A stretch of 64,000 nucleotides of DNA, from assembly GCF_014836715.1 (NCBI RefSeq), contig NZ_JACSQI010000001.1:372232-436231 (forward strand). Reading direction: 5' to 3'. Below are positions 15,356 to 24,736 of the stretch, piece after piece (the stretch's first letter is position 1; every line of letters starts with the position of its first letter). The notes under the pieces were generated by a model. That model had not been told where the DNA came from. It searched no databases and saw only the letters and a list, made by a program, of their open reading frames with translations. Made by a program: the position numbers and the translations under genes. This stretch comes from Escherichia whittamii. Its GTDB lineage: Bacteria > Pseudomonadota > Gammaproteobacteria > Enterobacterales > Enterobacteriaceae.

Positions 15356-15736
15356 TTACGCCGCACGTTCATCCCGCACCGCCAGCACCTCTGGCAAATT
15401 CAACTCAATCCAGTCCGCCAGTGCAGCAACCTTTTCGCTCACCTGCTCACCCAGCGGGGTAAGACTATATTCCACATGCGGCGGCACCACCGGATACGCG
15501 ATACGGTTAACAAAACCATCCTGCTCCAGCGCCTGTAATGACTGCGCAAGCATCTTTTCGCTCACTCCGCCCATTTTACGCCGTAGGTCGCTAAAGCGAT
15601 GAGTGCCTTCGCGCAGCGCCACCAAAATCAATACTCCCCAACGGCTGGTGACGTGTTTCAACACCTCGCGCGACGGACACTGTTCAGCGAAGAGATTTCC
15701 CTCTTTCAGCTGTTGCGACAGACTTACCTGACTCAT
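15356..15736 (-). CDS. qorR: QorR, HxlR-family redox-sensing repressor of qorB
   Basis: This 126-residue winged-helix protein of the HxlR family binds DNA as a dimer. The core W-G-V-LILVALREGTHRFSDLRRKMGGVSEKMLAQSLQ region is the family hallmark. A single N-terminal cysteine at residue 20 is the likely thiol sensor of quinones or electrophiles. The ATG at 15736 gives the K-12 length; a longer frame starting at 15826 runs through the operator region and was rejected. It diverges from qorB, and the symmetric TACTTAC elements between them are its probable operators. Confidence 0.93.
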   Translation of the reverse strand: MSQVSLSQQLKEGNLFAEQCPSREVLKHVTSRWGVLILVALREGTHRFSDLRRKMGGVSEKMLAQSLQALEQDGFVNRIAYPVVPPHVEYSLTPLGEQVSEKVAALADWIELNLPEVLAVRDERAA

Positions 15737-15740
15737 TTCA

Positions 15741-15776
15741 TACTTACCTTTTTGTGCGTACTTACTAAAAGTAAGT
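15741..15776. promoter_or_regulatory. qorR/qorB operator region
   Basis: TACTTAC occurs at 15741-15747 and again at 15759-15765, an 18-base step. The second copy is part of a perfect inverted repeat at 15760-15776 (ACTTAC, TAAAA, GTAAGT). HxlR-family repressors bind such short-arm symmetric sites, and the location between the divergent regulator and target supports the assignment. Confidence 0.7.
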
Positions 15777-15824
15777 TTAGGTGGTAGCGTATTTAAACAC
15801 AAGACAAATCGATGGAGACTTCCC

Positions 15825-16685
15825 ATGATCGCTATTACCGGCGCAACCGGCCAACTTGGTCACTATGTAATTGAATCCCTGGTGAAAACCGTTCCTGCCA
15901 GCCAAATAGTGGCTATCGCACGTAATCCGGAAAAAGCCCATGCTTTGAGCGCACAAGGCATTAACGTGCGTCAGGCTGACTACGGCGATGAAGCCGCACT
16001 GACATCTGCGCTACAGGGCGTGGAAAAACTGCTGCTGATCTCTTCCAGCGAAGTGGGACAGCGTGCCCCACAGCATCGTAATGTGATTAATGCAGCAAAG
16101 GCGGCTGGCGTGAAATTTATCGCCTACACCAGCCTGTTACATGCGGACACCTCCCCGCTCGGCCTGGCTGCTGAACATATCGAGACGGAGAAAATGCTGG
16201 CTGATTCTGGCATCGCTTACACCCTGCTGCGCAACGGCTGGTACACCGAAAACTACCTCGCCAGCGCCCCGGCAGCACTGGAGCACGGTGTATTTATTGG
16301 TGCGGCGGGCGATGGCAAAATTGCCTCAGCGACACGTGCAGATTATGCCGCCGCTGCCGCGCGCGTGATTAGCGAGGCAGGCCACGAAGGTAAAGTCTAT
16401 GAGCTGGCGGGCGACAACGCCTGGACGCTGACACATTTAGCGGCAGAGCTGACCAAACAGAGCGGCAAACCAGTTACCTATCAAAACCTGAGCGAAGCCG
16501 ATTTCGCCGCAGCGCTGAAAAGCGTCGGACTGCCTGCCGGGCTGGCGGAAATGTTGGCTGATTCTGACGTTGGCGCCTCGAAAGGCGGTCTGTTTGATGA
16601 CAGCAAAACACTCAGTACGCTTATTGGTCGCCCAACAACAACGTTAGCCGAAAGCGTAAGCAATCTTTTTAATGTTAATAACTAG
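15825..16685 (+). CDS. qorB: QorB, NAD(P)H:quinone oxidoreductase 2
   Basis: This 286-residue NmrA-type atypical short-chain dehydrogenase reduces quinones with NADPH. The dinucleotide-binding GATGQLG motif lies at residues 6-12, and the Rossmann fold occupies the first two thirds. The start at 15825 follows GGAGA at about 6 bases. It is divergent from qorR and presumably derepressed when QorR is oxidised or bound by a quinone. Length and sequence match K-12 YtfG. Confidence 0.95.
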   Translation: MIAITGATGQLGHYVIESLVKTVPASQIVAIARNPEKAHALSAQGINVRQADYGDEAALTSALQGVEKLLLISSSEVGQRAPQHRNVINAAKAAGVKFIAYTSLLHADTSPLGLAAEHIETEKMLADSGIAYTLLRNGWYTENYLASAPAALEHGVFIGAAGDGKIASATRADYAAAAARVISEAGHEGKVYELAGDNAWTLTHLAAELTKQSGKPVTYQNLSEADFAAALKSVGLPAGLAEMLADSDVGASKGGLFDDSKTLSTLIGRPTTTLAESVSNLFNVNN

Positions 16686-16793
16686 TTAATTAAAGTGGCA
16701 TCCTCCCGCATCCTCTCTGATAATGACGGGATGCCGGGAGCAACCATGTCTGCTTCCTGAATATTTCTTCTGACAGACCAATGGATGCCAGTG

Positions 16794-17759
16794 ATGATTA
16801 GCGGCGTGCTGTACGCCCTGTTAGCAGGGTTGATGTGGGGGCTTATTTTTGTCGGGCCGTTGATCGTCCCGGAATACCCGGCAATGTTGCAGTCGATGGG
16901 GCGCTATCTGGCGTTAGGTCTAATCGCTCTGCCAATTGCATGGCTGGGACGTGTGCGTCTGCGTCAGTTGGCACGCCGCGACTGGTATACCGCCTTGATA
17001 CTCACCATGATGGGCAACCTGATTTATTATTTTTGCCTTGCCAGTGCCATTCAGCGTACCGGCGCGCCTGTTTCCACGATGATTATCGGCACCCTGCCAG
17101 TGGTTATCCCCGTCTTCGCCAATCTGCTGTATAGCCAGCGTGACGGCAAACTCGCATGGGGAAAACTCGCCCCGGCGCTGGTTTGTATTGGCATCGGCCT
17201 GGCGTGTGTGAATATTGCTGAGTTAAACCACGGACTCCCCAACTTTGACTGGGCGCATTACACCTCGGGGATCGTGCTGGCATTAGTTTCCGTAGTCTGC
17301 TGGGCGTGGTATGCCCTGCGCAACGCCCGCTGGCTGCGGGAAAACCCAGACAAACATCCAATGATGTGGGCGACGGCCCAGGCGCTGGTCACGCTGCCGG
17401 TTTCGCTTCTCGGCTATCTCGTCGCTTGTTACTGGCTGAATACGCAAACGGCGGACTTCTCTCTACCTTTTGGCCCCCGTCCGCTGGTATTTATTAGCCT
17501 GATGATTGCTATCGCCGTGCTTTGCTCATGGGTCGGCGCACTTTGCTGGAACATCGCCAGCCAGCGATTACCGACGGTGATTCTCGGGCCACTGATTGTT
17601 TTCGAAACGCTGGCAGGTTTGCTGTACACCTTTTTACTCCGCCAGCAAATGCCGCCGTTGATGACGCTGGGCGGTATCGCACTGTTAGTGGTCGGCGTGG
17701 TCATTGCGGTCAGAGCAAAACCGGAAAAACCTTTAATTGAACCTGTCTCTGAAAGTTGA
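16794..17759 (+). CDS. ytfF: YtfF, DMT-superfamily (EamA) inner-membrane transporter
   Basis: This 321-residue protein has about ten membrane segments and two EamA repeats, typical of drug/metabolite exporters. The substrate is unknown; reports linking it to cysteine or drug efflux should be treated with caution. The ATG at 16794 gives the K-12 length, while an in-frame ATG at 16785 would add three residues; neither has a strong ribosome site. It follows qorB by about 110 bases, which include an imperfect hairpin (CTCCCG-CATCC with GGATG-C-CGGGAG). Confidence 0.88.
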   Translation: MISGVLYALLAGLMWGLIFVGPLIVPEYPAMLQSMGRYLALGLIALPIAWLGRVRLRQLARRDWYTALILTMMGNLIYYFCLASAIQRTGAPVSTMIIGTLPVVIPVFANLLYSQRDGKLAWGKLAPALVCIGIGLACVNIAELNHGLPNFDWAHYTSGIVLALVSVVCWAWYALRNARWLRENPDKHPMMWATAQALVTLPVSLLGYLVACYWLNTQTADFSLPFGPRPLVFISLMIAIAVLCSWVGALCWNIASQRLPTVILGPLIVFETLAGLLYTFLLRQQMPPLMTLGGIALLVVGVVIAVRAKPEKPLIEPVSES

Positions 17760-17817
17760 CACGCTGGCAGTGAATTAAATAATCCTCTGCTACGTAAGGG
17801 TTATAGCTTTTGCCTTA

Positions 17818-17840
17818 AAGATGCATTTAAAATACATCTT
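17818..17840. promoter_or_regulatory. NsrR operator of ytfE
   Basis: AAGATGCATTT and AATACATCTT around a central A form the 11-1-11 NsrR consensus palindrome nearly perfectly. It overlaps a putative -10 (TACATC at 17833-17838) placed 17 bases after TTGCCT (17810-17815). NsrR, encoded at 53828-54253 in this window, should repress here until nitric oxide damages its iron-sulfur cluster. Confidence 0.92.
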
Positions 17841-17866
17841 ATCTTATTAAGAATGAGGTATCAGCT

Positions 17867-18529
17867 ATGGCTTATCGCGACCAACCTTTAGGTGAACTGG
17901 CGCTCTCTATTCCTCGCGCTTCGGCTCTGTTTCGTCAATATGATATGGATTACTGCTGCGGCGGTAAGCAGACGCTGGCGCGCGCAGCGGCACGTAAAGA
18001 GCTGGATGTTGAGGTCATTGAAGCCGAACTGGCAAAGCTTGCTGAACAGCCGATTGAGAAAGACTGGCGTAGCGCGCCGCTGGCAGAAATCATCGACCAT
18101 ATCATCGTGCGCTACCACGATCGTCACCGCGAACAACTGCCGGAACTGATTCTGCAAGCCACCAAAGTCGAGCGCGTTCACGCCGACAAACCGAGCGTGC
18201 CAAAAGGGCTGACAAAATACCTGACCATGCTGCATGAAGAGCTTTCCAGCCACATGATGAAAGAAGAGCAAATTCTCTTCCCGATGATTAAACAAGGCAT
18301 GGGTAGCCAGGCAATGGGGCCAATCAGCGTGATGGAAAGCGAGCACGATGAAGCGGGCGAACTATTGGAAGTGATTAAACACACTACCAATAATGTCACA
18401 CCGCCGCCGGAAGCCTGCACCACCTGGAAAGCGATGTATAACGGCATTAATGAACTGATTGATGACCTGATGGAGCACATCAGTCTGGAAAACAATGTAC
18501 TATTCCCGCGCGCGCTGGCGGGTGAGTGA
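17867..18529 (+). CDS. ytfE: YtfE (Ric), di-iron protein for repair of iron-sulfur clusters
   Basis: This 220-residue protein has an N-terminal ScdA_N domain with CC at residues 30-31 (DYCCGGK) and a C-terminal hemerythrin-like four-helix bundle with several His and Glu di-iron ligands ([31 protein letters not shown]). It restores clusters damaged by nitric oxide and peroxide. GAGGTATC precedes the ATG. The NsrR site immediately upstream explains its strong nitric-oxide induction. A hairpin terminator follows. Confidence 0.97.
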   Translation: MAYRDQPLGELALSIPRASALFRQYDMDYCCGGKQTLARAAARKELDVEVIEAELAKLAEQPIEKDWRSAPLAEIIDHIIVRYHDRHREQLPELILQATKVERVHADKPSVPKGLTKYLTMLHEELSSHMMKEEQILFPMIKQGMGSQAMGPISVMESEHDEAGELLEVIKHTTNNVTPPPEACTTWKAMYNGINELIDDLMEHISLENNVLFPRALAGE

Positions 18530-18541
18530 TTTGTTCGACCA

Positions 18542-18574
18542 ACGCACCTGGTTTACACAATCAGGTGCGTTTTC
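18542..18574 (+). terminator. ytfE terminator
   Basis: ACGCACCTG at 18542-18550 pairs perfectly with CAGGTGCGT at 18562-18570, followed by TTTT. It separates ytfE from the convergent DKNYY gene. Confidence 0.85.
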
Positions 18575-18587
18575 ATATTACATTGCG

Positions 18588-20108
18588 TTATTCACCACTC
18601 TGGAGCAATCTTTTATATCTACTGGTCTGGAAAAATTCATTATTCAGCCAATAATAAGTTCCTTCAACGGTCATTAAGTCGCCATGCTCACTAATATAAG
18701 CCTTATTCATATCCCGGGTTTCATTACGCCGCCGCCCACCATTTACCAAAGCATCATCAAGAAAATAGATATATTTATCATCATGTGCAAAAGTATCAGA
18801 TACCTTCCCTCCGGGCGTTTTAAACCATGTTAATTTTCCTTTAAGTTCAAAGGTTGTAATCGTACCACCACCGATAAAATACATATATTTATCGTCATAC
18901 GCTAAACGTTTCGACAATTCACCGTCAGCATTTTTAAACCACATCCAATGTCCATTAATATCAAAAATAGTCACATCATCGCGCGCGATGAAATAAACTT
19001 TATTACCTATAATATTAACGCCTTCCTGTAATTCTTGTTGCGGGTCCGGTAAATGAATAACCGACAGTGTTTTTTCGACTGCAGAAACATACTTCACCAG
19101 ATAGAGCGAATCTTGATATTGCGCCACATTCCCCGTCAGCGGGCGAAAATATTCCGGATCAACATCAGGAATGGTCGCTACCCGGCAGTCATTGCCGCGC
19201 CGGGAAGCATCTCGCGTCAACCATGTTACTTTATCCCGCTGTAGGTCAAACGTACTCCGGCAATCTTTACCGAACGCATAACGTTTCTCCCCGTCTTTAT
19301 CGCGATAAATCAGCAGTGATCCGGCTATCCAGCGCACAATATGAAAGGTATCCGGATCGGCGTTAATGGCATCTCCGTTCACAAAGACCTGCGATTTTGT
19401 CCGCCAGATTGTATCCCAGGGTCCCGGACTACTTTCGCTTTCGCAGCTATTAGGTGAATAAATAATGGGACGACGGGTCCAGGGTTTAATGTCAAGAATA
19501 GAATACCCTTGCGCACTACCTAACCAGCGCCCCTGAAAGTAAAGATTGCGACGATCTTTCAGCACATCCGCGGAATCAATTGAATTCATCCTCCCCCCCA
19601 CCTGTTGCAGCGAATCCATATCGACCTGCTTTTCGCCGTAATTATCATCCGTGCGTTCGCCATCAAAATAGAGGCTGTCTTTATCGGCAGCAAAACGCCC
19701 CCATGCGCGGAATGTTGCGGCATCGACTTTCGGTGTTCCCTGCGGGTTCTGAACTATTTTCCCTGCCCATAAAATATGGCGGCCATCAGTCAACCAGTCG
19801 AAACGCCAGCCACCGTTGGTTCTGATATAAGCGCCACCATCCACCCGCACAAAATCATTATTGATATCATCAGGAGAATCATATTCATCATCAGTGCCGT
19901 TGGGTACGCGGCGAAGTTGCTTAAACTTCACCTGCGGTAAATGAATATCCGGGAAATAGAGTCCGTAACCGTCACTATCTTCAACGATATATTTTGTTCC
20001 TTGCCCCCACGGTTGGTAGTAAAACGCAGCAGTAGGCACACCAGAGCAGGCTAGTGAGGTGGTTGAAAATAAAGCCAGTGCGAGACAAACGGGTTTAATT
20101 GGCAACAT
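18588..20108 (-). CDS. Secreted DKNYY-repeat protein, paralogue 1
   Basis: This 506-residue protein starts with a signal peptide (MLPIKPVCLALALFSTTSLA); the following Cys could be a lipidation site, but the preceding SLA is a weak lipobox. The mature part has repeated Y-DDKYMYF/HDDKYIYFLDD units, the hallmark of the DKNYY family. A block with WLTDGR, LWAGK, VDAATF, FAADK and YFDGERTDDN is shared with the upstream gene. No enzymatic motif is seen. AGGA precedes the ATG. It is 32 bases downstream of the second paralogue on the same strand. It is absent from the K-12 ytfE-cycA interval as I know it. The function is unknown; an immunity, adhesion or envelope role is only a guess. Confidence 0.8.
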   Translation of the reverse strand: MLPIKPVCLALALFSTTSLACSGVPTAAFYYQPWGQGTKYIVEDSDGYGLYFPDIHLPQVKFKQLRRVPNGTDDEYDSPDDINNDFVRVDGGAYIRTNGGWRFDWLTDGRHILWAGKIVQNPQGTPKVDAATFRAWGRFAADKDSLYFDGERTDDNYGEKQVDMDSLQQVGGRMNSIDSADVLKDRRNLYFQGRWLGSAQGYSILDIKPWTRRPIIYSPNSCESESSPGPWDTIWRTKSQVFVNGDAINADPDTFHIVRWIAGSLLIYRDKDGEKRYAFGKDCRSTFDLQRDKVTWLTRDASRRGNDCRVATIPDVDPEYFRPLTGNVAQYQDSLYLVKYVSAVEKTLSVIHLPDPQQELQEGVNIIGNKVYFIARDDVTIFDINGHWMWFKNADGELSKRLAYDDKYMYFIGGGTITTFELKGKLTWFKTPGGKVSDTFAHDDKYIYFLDDALVNGGRRRNETRDMNKAYISEHGDLMTVEGTYYWLNNEFFQTSRYKRLLQSGE

Positions 20109-20140
20109 AGCGTCATCCTGAAGCTGTTAGTGTGAAGAGG

Positions 20141-21298
20141 TTATTTAAATAAGGGTTTAAGCCCGCTCGGGGGTTGCTTCACCGATGACCATCCTCCCAC
20201 ACCCAGGTTATAACGCAGCCATTCACCTTGTTGGGTATGCTTTTCCTCTCTTTCCATCGATTGTTGAGCGTAAAGCTGCCCGTCTGGAGATATATACGTT
20301 TTATTTAATCTCCAGCTGCCACCTGCTTCAAGTGAGTCGGAGAGGTCCTCCGGCTTGAGATGAATCAACTCCCCTTCTCCCAGGGCGTTGGCTGTGACTT
20401 TATAAATTTGGTTTTTATATAAACCGATATTCCGAACAAACAGATAAAAATATTCCGGATCAACTCCCGCCAGTGTTTCATAAATACACTCACTGCCCGC
20501 TGGAGTGGCTTCATGTTTGAGCCAGGAAACGTTATTCAGACCAATATTAAAAGGTGCACAGCGATAGCCAACATCTTCAAGCTCATAGTCATGCTCGCCG
20601 CTTTTATCGCGATAAATCAACCGTTCGCCAGGCATCCAACGTTTAATCTGAAAGGTTTTGCGATCGGCAGACAGTGGCTTGCCATTAACAATCACCTGCG
20701 AATTTGTCAGCACAACAAATTGCAGGGCTGAATCATGCCGCAGGATTTGAAATCCATCGGCATGGCCCAGCCAGCGACCTTTATGCCAGAGGCTATTTTT
20801 ATCACGCAGTAAATTCCAGATTTCTGTCTCTTCCAGCGTAGACATATCCACCTGCTTATCACCGCTATTATCATCGGTACGCTGGCCATCAAAATAGATA
20901 CTGCGTTTATCGGCAGCGAAAGCGCCAAATGCCTGAAAAGTGGCGGCATCGACATTAGGTTTACCGGATGGATTTTTCAGGACTTTGCCAGCCCAAAGAA
21001 CAGAGCGTCCATCGGTGAGCCAGGTATGCTGGCAATCCCCCTCATCATCGCAGTCGAACTTATCGGGATTAAAATCGGACAGTAACCGGGTTTCGTTTTT
21101 ATTAGCTAAATTGGCAATGCGCCAAAGGCGGGAAAAATTAATATCCGGTAATTTGGAGAGGATCTCATCTTTTTTCCCCTTCTGTTCGGCAACGTAAACC
21201 GTGCCTTTATTCTGCTGGCGGTAATAAAAATCTGCGCCCCAGGAAGGTGAAATGGAGAGCGGTAATGCGGCGATTAATAACCAACTGCGCTTAACCAT
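20141..21298 (-). CDS. Secreted DKNYY-repeat protein, paralogue 2
   Basis: This 385-residue protein has a signal peptide (MVKRSWLLIAALPLSISPSWG, cleavage near residue 21) and then the same block order as its neighbour: WLTDGR, LWAGK, NVDAATF, FAADK, YFDGQRTDDN, KQVDM. It is shorter, lacking the C-terminal run of three repeats found in paralogue 1. The ATG at 21298 places the signal peptide correctly; an open frame extending to 21649 runs through a REP element and into cycA and was rejected. It probably forms a two-gene operon with paralogue 1. Base composition looks AT-richer than the flanking core genes. No function is assigned. Confidence 0.78.
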   Translation of the reverse strand: MVKRSWLLIAALPLSISPSWGADFYYRQQNKGTVYVAEQKGKKDEILSKLPDINFSRLWRIANLANKNETRLLSDFNPDKFDCDDEGDCQHTWLTDGRSVLWAGKVLKNPSGKPNVDAATFQAFGAFAADKRSIYFDGQRTDDNSGDKQVDMSTLEETEIWNLLRDKNSLWHKGRWLGHADGFQILRHDSALQFVVLTNSQVIVNGKPLSADRKTFQIKRWMPGERLIYRDKSGEHDYELEDVGYRCAPFNIGLNNVSWLKHEATPAGSECIYETLAGVDPEYFYLFVRNIGLYKNQIYKVTANALGEGELIHLKPEDLSDSLEAGGSWRLNKTYISPDGQLYAQQSMEREEKHTQQGEWLRYNLGVGGWSSVKQPPSGLKPLFK

Positions 21299-21412
21299 AG
21301 TGAACTCTGCAATAAGCGGCAAAGATTCACAGTAAGCCCGCGCCTGAAGGCTGTCTATGACGGTAGGTTTTTTTAGGAATGTATAAAGACAAAGGAGATG
21401 CTGACAACGTGG

Positions 21413-21522
<110 letters not shown>

Positions 21523-21554
21523 ATTTTGCAGCCTGAAAGGCCCCCGTAGGTGCC

Positions 21555-22958
21555 TTACTTCGCCATGCGTTTTTTACCAATAAACAACCAGCCCAGCCCC
21601 AGTACAATAAACCACAACGGGGTAACCAGCAGCGCCTGGCGGGTGTCATCTTCCAGCGTCAACAACACCAGAACAAACACAAAGAACGCCATACATACCC
21701 AGCACATCAGCTTGCCGAGCGGCATCTTATAGATCGATTTTTCATGCAGGTGCGGACGCTGTTTGCGGTACACCAGGTACGAACAAAGGATAATCGTCCA
21801 GACGAACATAAACAGAATCGCGGAAACAGTCGTGATCATCGTGAACGCGCCAATCACGCTTGGATTCACATACAACATCACCACGCCGCCGAGCAGACAG
21901 ATACAAGAGAAGGTCAGTCCTTTCGCCGGAACCGCGCGCTTAGAGAGTTTAGCGAACGCTTTCGGCGCCACACCTTCCTGCGCCAGACCAAACAGCATAC
22001 GGCTGGTAGAGAAGACGCCACTGTTAGCGGAAGAAGCGGCAGAGGTCAGTACCACAAAGTTAATCACGCTTGCCGCCGCAGGCAGCCCCACCAGCACAAA
22101 CAGTTCAACAAATGGGCTTTTCTCCGCAACCACCGAACTCCACGGCGTCACGGACATAATCACAATCAGCGCAAAGACATAGAACATAATGATGCGGATC
22201 GGAATGGAGTTAATTGCGCGCGGCAGTGATTTCTCCGGATCTTTCGTTTCCGCAGCAGTAGTACCTACCAGCTCAATCCCCACGAAAGCGAAAACCGCTA
22301 TCTGGAATCCGGCAAAGAAGCCGCTTAAGCCTTTCGGGAACCAGCCGCCGTCATTCCACAAATGGGCAAATGACGCTTCAACACCAGTCGGTGACTGGAA
22401 GTGCATCATCACCATGATCAGACCGACAACAATCAGCGACACGATGGCGACGATTTTGATCATCGCGAACCAGAACTCCATCTCACCGAACATTTTCACG
22501 GTAGCGAGGTTTAGAACCAGCAACAGTATGATCACCGACAGCGACGCCACCCAGTCGGAAAGCCCCGGGAACCAGAACTGCGCGTAAGCGGTAATAGCGA
22601 CAACATCCGCCATACCGGTAACTACCCAACAGAACCAATAAGTCCAGCCGGTGAAATATCCTGCCCACGGACCCAGCAGATCGGAAGCGAAGTCACTAAA
22701 AGATTTGTATTCCAGATTCGAAAGCAGCAATTCCCCCATTGCCCGCATCACGAAAAAGAGCATAAAACCGATGATCATATAAACGAAAATGATCGACGGC
22801 CCAGCAAGACTGATTGTTTTACCGGATCCCATAAACAACCCTGTACCAATGGCGCCGCCAATGGCAATAAGCTGAATATGTCGGTTTGTGAGATTGCGCC
22901 GTAGCGACTGTTCAGCCGGAGCCTGATCATCGGCAACGACTTTTACCTGATCTACCAT
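21555..22958 (-). CDS. cycA: CycA, D-serine/D-alanine/glycine/beta-alanine:H+ symporter
   Basis: This 467-residue permease of the amino-acid transporter (AAT, APC superfamily) family has 12 predicted membrane segments. The consensus GGAIGTGLFMGSGKT in the first segment is the substrate-binding loop. It imports glycine, D-alanine, D-serine and D-cycloserine. K-12 CycA is 470 residues; the N terminus (MVDQVKVVADDQAP) agrees. In E. coli the message is repressed by the sRNA GcvB near its ribosome site. Its terminator region overlaps the BIME downstream. Confidence 0.96.
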   Translation of the reverse strand: MVDQVKVVADDQAPAEQSLRRNLTNRHIQLIAIGGAIGTGLFMGSGKTISLAGPSIIFVYMIIGFMLFFVMRAMGELLLSNLEYKSFSDFASDLLGPWAGYFTGWTYWFCWVVTGMADVVAITAYAQFWFPGLSDWVASLSVIILLLVLNLATVKMFGEMEFWFAMIKIVAIVSLIVVGLIMVMMHFQSPTGVEASFAHLWNDGGWFPKGLSGFFAGFQIAVFAFVGIELVGTTAAETKDPEKSLPRAINSIPIRIIMFYVFALIVIMSVTPWSSVVAEKSPFVELFVLVGLPAAASVINFVVLTSAASSANSGVFSTSRMLFGLAQEGVAPKAFAKLSKRAVPAKGLTFSCICLLGGVVMLYVNPSVIGAFTMITTVSAILFMFVWTIILCSYLVYRKQRPHLHEKSIYKMPLGKLMCWVCMAFFVFVLVLLTLEDDTRQALLVTPLWFIVLGLGWLFIGKKRMAK

Positions 22959-23259
22959 GTTTTTTCTTCCTGTCTGTGTTGTTCAGGCTCTGCGGCCTTT
23001 TGTCAGTCTATGATACGACGAATCCGTATCGGGACTCATCGATATTAGGTAACAATACGCGGGATGAATACTAAGATTTAGATCTAATGTTAATTTTATG
23101 TTTAAACTGAGTGTCATATCACGGTGATAACGCGAAACAGTTCACAAAAATACACGCTTACGGGGTGTTTGCAACACAAAATATCGCCGATTGGCAAACT
23201 GAAGGGTTTATTGCTAAATGCCTGCTCCCCTCTGGCTCGAGGGGAACAGAATACGCTGC
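22959..23259. promoter_or_regulatory. cycA upstream region
   Basis: These 301 bases hold the AT-rich cycA promoter and leader and, near 23227-23244, a hairpin (CCCCTC paired with GAGGGG) just after the fklB stop that probably ends the fklB transcript, although no long T tract follows. No coding frame with a plausible start is visible. Confidence 0.45.
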
Positions 23260-23880
23260 TTAGAGGATTTCCAGCAGCTCGACTTCAAACACCAGGGTGC
23301 TGAACGGAGGAATGGACGCGCCAGCGCCGCGCTCGCCATAGGCCAGTTCCTGCGGGATAGTCAGTTCCCACTTAGAACCTACCGGCATCAGAGTCAGTGC
23401 TTCAATCCAGCCTGGGATCACGCCGTTCACCGGGAATTCAGCCGGTTCGCCACGGGCAACAGAGCTGTCAAATACAGTGCCGTCGATCAATTTACCGGTG
23501 TAATGGACGCGAACGCGGTCGGTACGGGCAGGAATTGCGCCTTCGCCCTGGTTAATCACGCGGAATTGCAGGCCGGACTCGGTGCTGTTCACGCCCTCTT
23601 TTTTAGCGTTTTCTTCAAGATATTTAACACCTTCAGCAGCCATCGACTGGAAACGCTGACGACGAACAGCATCGGCACGTTCATGGATTTCACGCAGCGC
23701 GCGGTGCACCACATCAACCGGAACAGCCGGATGTTTGCCTTCCAGCGCGTCGGCAATACCTGCAACCAGCGCTTCTGGCAGCAGTCCTTCCAGGCCAGAT
23801 TCACTCAGTTGCTGCCCTACCTGCAAACCAATGCCGTAGCTAGCTTGCGCTTCGATGGTGTCAAAAGTTGGGGTGGTCAT
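23260..23880 (-). CDS. fklB: FklB (FKBP22), peptidyl-prolyl cis-trans isomerase
   Basis: This 206-residue protein has an N-terminal dimerisation helix domain (residues 1-90, FKBP_N) and a C-terminal FKBP fold with [16 protein letters not shown] and the [23 protein letters not shown] strand motifs. It catalyses proline isomerisation and is FK506-sensitive in vitro. The ATG at 23880 ([12 protein letters not shown]) follows AAGGAAATAAG and gives the K-12 length; the longer frame from 24039 is not conserved. It diverges from ytfB. Confidence 0.96.
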   Translation of the reverse strand: MTTPTFDTIEAQASYGIGLQVGQQLSESGLEGLLPEALVAGIADALEGKHPAVPVDVVHRALREIHERADAVRRQRFQSMAAEGVKYLEENAKKEGVNSTESGLQFRVINQGEGAIPARTDRVRVHYTGKLIDGTVFDSSVARGEPAEFPVNGVIPGWIEALTLMPVGSKWELTIPQELAYGERGAGASIPPFSTLVFEVELLEIL

Positions 23881-24097
23881 CTTATTTCCTTCCTCAGGGT
23901 ATAAAGTAACGGGCAGCATATCAGCCACACTTCCTTGGGTAAAACTTTGTCGCGAGAGTGATGACAAATCCCGGGGAAAAAGAAACAATAGCAATATCCC
24001 GTATGAATATAATAAAGGCGGGTTTACCACGGACATCATAGCGTTAGCTTATTCATAGGCTATGATTGAGGAACAAGACGCGGAGCAGGAGGAAACC

Positions 24098-24736
24098 ATG
24101 CCCGGGCGCTTTGAACTAAAACCAACCCTGGAGAAGGTCTGGCACGCGCCGGACAACTTTCGCTTCATGGATCCGCTACCGCCGATGCATCGTCGGGGGA
24201 TTATTATTGCCGCCATTATTTTGGTGGTCGGTTTTCTGCTTCCGTCTGAGGATGCTACCGACTCCCCCGTCGTGACGCGTGAAGCGCAGCTGGATATTCA
24301 GTCGCAATCTCAGCCGCCAACGGAAGAACAACTGCGGGCGCAATTAGTTACCCCACAAAATGATCCTGATCAGGTGGCTCCGGTCGCCCCTGAACCGATA
24401 CAGGAAGGCCAGCCGGAAGATCAGCCACAAACTTCTCAAACGCAACCTTTCCAGCCAGATAGCGGAATTGATAATCAGTGGCGCTCTTATCGTGTCGAAC
24501 CGGGTAAAACGATGGCGCAGCTGTTCCGCGACCACGGACTCCCCGCTACCGATGTCTATGCGATGGCGCAGGTAGAAGGCGCGGGCAAGCCGCTAAGTAA
24601 TTTGCAAAATGGGCAATTAGTACAAATCCGCCAGAACGCCAGCGGCGTAGTGACGGGCTTAACCATTGATACGGGGAATAACCAACAGGTTCTGTTTACC
24701 CGCCAGCCAGATGGCAGTTTTATCCGCGCGCGGTAG
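24098..24736 (+). CDS. ytfB: YtfB, OapA-family cell-envelope/cell-division protein
   Basis: This 212-residue inner-membrane protein has a cytoplasmic N terminus, one membrane segment ([16 protein letters not shown], about residues 34-49), a Pro/Gln-rich periplasmic linker and a C-terminal OapA/LysM-like domain that binds glycans. It localises to the septum in K-12. The ATG at 24098 follows AGGAGGA at about 5 bases; the in-frame ATG at 24062 was rejected. The last codons are overlapped on the other strand by the tetR-like gene, which marks the left edge of the accessory cluster. Confidence 0.93.
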   Translation: MPGRFELKPTLEKVWHAPDNFRFMDPLPPMHRRGIIIAAIILVVGFLLPSEDATDSPVVTREAQLDIQSQSQPPTEEQLRAQLVTPQNDPDQVAPVAPEPIQEGQPEDQPQTSQTQPFQPDSGIDNQWRSYRVEPGKTMAQLFRDHGLPATDVYAMAQVEGAGKPLSNLQNGQLVQIRQNASGVVTGLTIDTGNNQQVLFTRQPDGSFIRAR

